Assembly: GCF_033880585.1 (NCBI RefSeq)
Contig: NZ_CP137624.1
Span: 248,001 to 312,000 of the forward strand
Origin: Lysinibacillus louembei
GTDB taxonomy: Bacteria; Bacillota; Bacilli; Bacillales_A; Planococcaceae
Direction: 5' to 3'
DNA length: 64,000 nt
Made by a program: the position numbers and the translations under genes. How positions within the stretch are numbered: the first letter of the stretch is position 1; each line of letters starts with the position of its first letter. Below the pieces are notes generated by a model. The model saw only the letters and a program-made list of their open reading frames with translations, was not told where the DNA came from and searched no databases. This document shows positions 63,743 through 64,000 of this stretch, piece by piece.

Positions 63743-64000
63743 ATGAAACGCTCAAATAAAAAAGAGAAAAAGTCTTCCAAGCTTTCTCTCGCACTTAAAA
63801 TAACTTTAATTTTAGCCGCCTCTCTCTTAATCTGTGTAACAACATATGGTATGTACTTAACAAAAAAAGTAGAGCATGCAGCTGACCAAGCATACGAGCC
63901 AATTGAAAAACGTGGCGAAACTTCGACAAAGCGACCTACAGAAGTGAAGGTTGAGCCGATACAAGATAATGTATCCGTCTTATTTATCGGAATTGACGAT
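63743..64000 (+). CDS. LytR-CpsA-Psr family protein, N-terminal part (cut by window edge)
   Basis: The first 86 residues of an LCP enzyme, which ligates teichoic acids or other glycans to peptidoglycan. It has a basic cytoplasmic start (MKRSNKKEKKSSK), one transmembrane helix (about 14-40) and the opening of the catalytic domain VSVLFIGIDD at the end. Three ATGs in frame (63737, 63740, 63743); the last has the best spacing from AGGAG. In B. subtilis tagU (lytR) follows yvyE as here. Confidence 0.85.
   Translation, partial: MKRSNKKEKKSSKLSLALKITLILAASLLICVTTYGMYLTKKVEHAADQAYEPIEKRGETSTKRPTEVKVEPIQDNVSVLFIGIDD

Noticed and set aside
1-64000. tRNA, rRNA or other structured RNA genes
   Set aside because: No cloverleaf or ribosomal segment was seen in gaps on either strand.

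Overview
The window is a low-GC Firmicute chromosome segment. It carries comK, comFA/comFC, degS-degU, fliW-csrA-hag, a long-form hpf, a prfB programmed frameshift, an IDEAL-domain protein and strong Shine-Dalgarno sites with frequent TTG/GTG starts. This points to the Bacillales, and the gene set and composition suggest the Lysinibacillus/Solibacillus branch of Planococcaceae (inference; no database was searched). Nearly all genes lie on the minus strand, so operons read from high to low coordinates.

1-4.9 kb: SOS-type uvrB-uvrA (uvrA runs off the left edge), a small IDEAL protein and a plus-strand comK. 4.9-12 kb: an eight-gene operon of LacI-type regulator, nucleoside hydrolase, ECF importer (S, T and two ATPases), ribokinase and EamA permease. 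Its promoter carries a perfect 35-bp operator and a cre-like site, so it looks like a nucleoside/ribose salvage system built on an ECF importer. 12-17.5 kb: prfB, secA, a NERD protein and hpf. 17.5-22.6 kb: PilZ protein, an extra fliS, a second comK-like gene, pgcA and pgi.

22.8-26.4 kb: fliS, fliT, an oversized fliD and flaG. 26.8-47.9 kb: a roughly 21-kb glycan island. It holds a legionaminic-acid-type pathway (legB, legC, neuC, neuB, neuD, ptmE-like, neuA, plus a PseA-like amidotransferase), a CDP-3,6-dideoxyhexose pathway (rfbF, rfbG, rfbH) joined to a split transketolase, an SDR, a TylF-type methyltransferase, a GT2 glycosyltransferase and two Maf proteins. 48-49.9 kb: tandem flagellins behind a sigma-D-like promoter, each with a GGA-loop hairpin leader that looks like a CsrA site. 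49.9-51.2 kb: a decayed ISL3-family element.

51.3-57.3 kb: csrA, fliW, yviE-like, flgL, flgK, flgN, flgM, yvyF-like and comFC. 57.3-64 kb: comFA, degV, a lipoprotein, degU, degS, a YigZ/IMPACT protein and the start of an LCP-family gene.

The backbone order degSU-degV-comF-flgM...csrA-hag-flaG-fliD-fliS/T-hpf-secA-prfB resembles Bacillus subtilis from memory. The glycan island is inserted between hag and flaG, and pgi/pgcA/comK-like/fliS/pilZ between fliS and hpf. Three intergenic arrays of 20-21-bp repeats with phased T-tracts, a nested-palindrome element and several paired duplications (comK, fliS, hag, maf) are the main unexplained structures.
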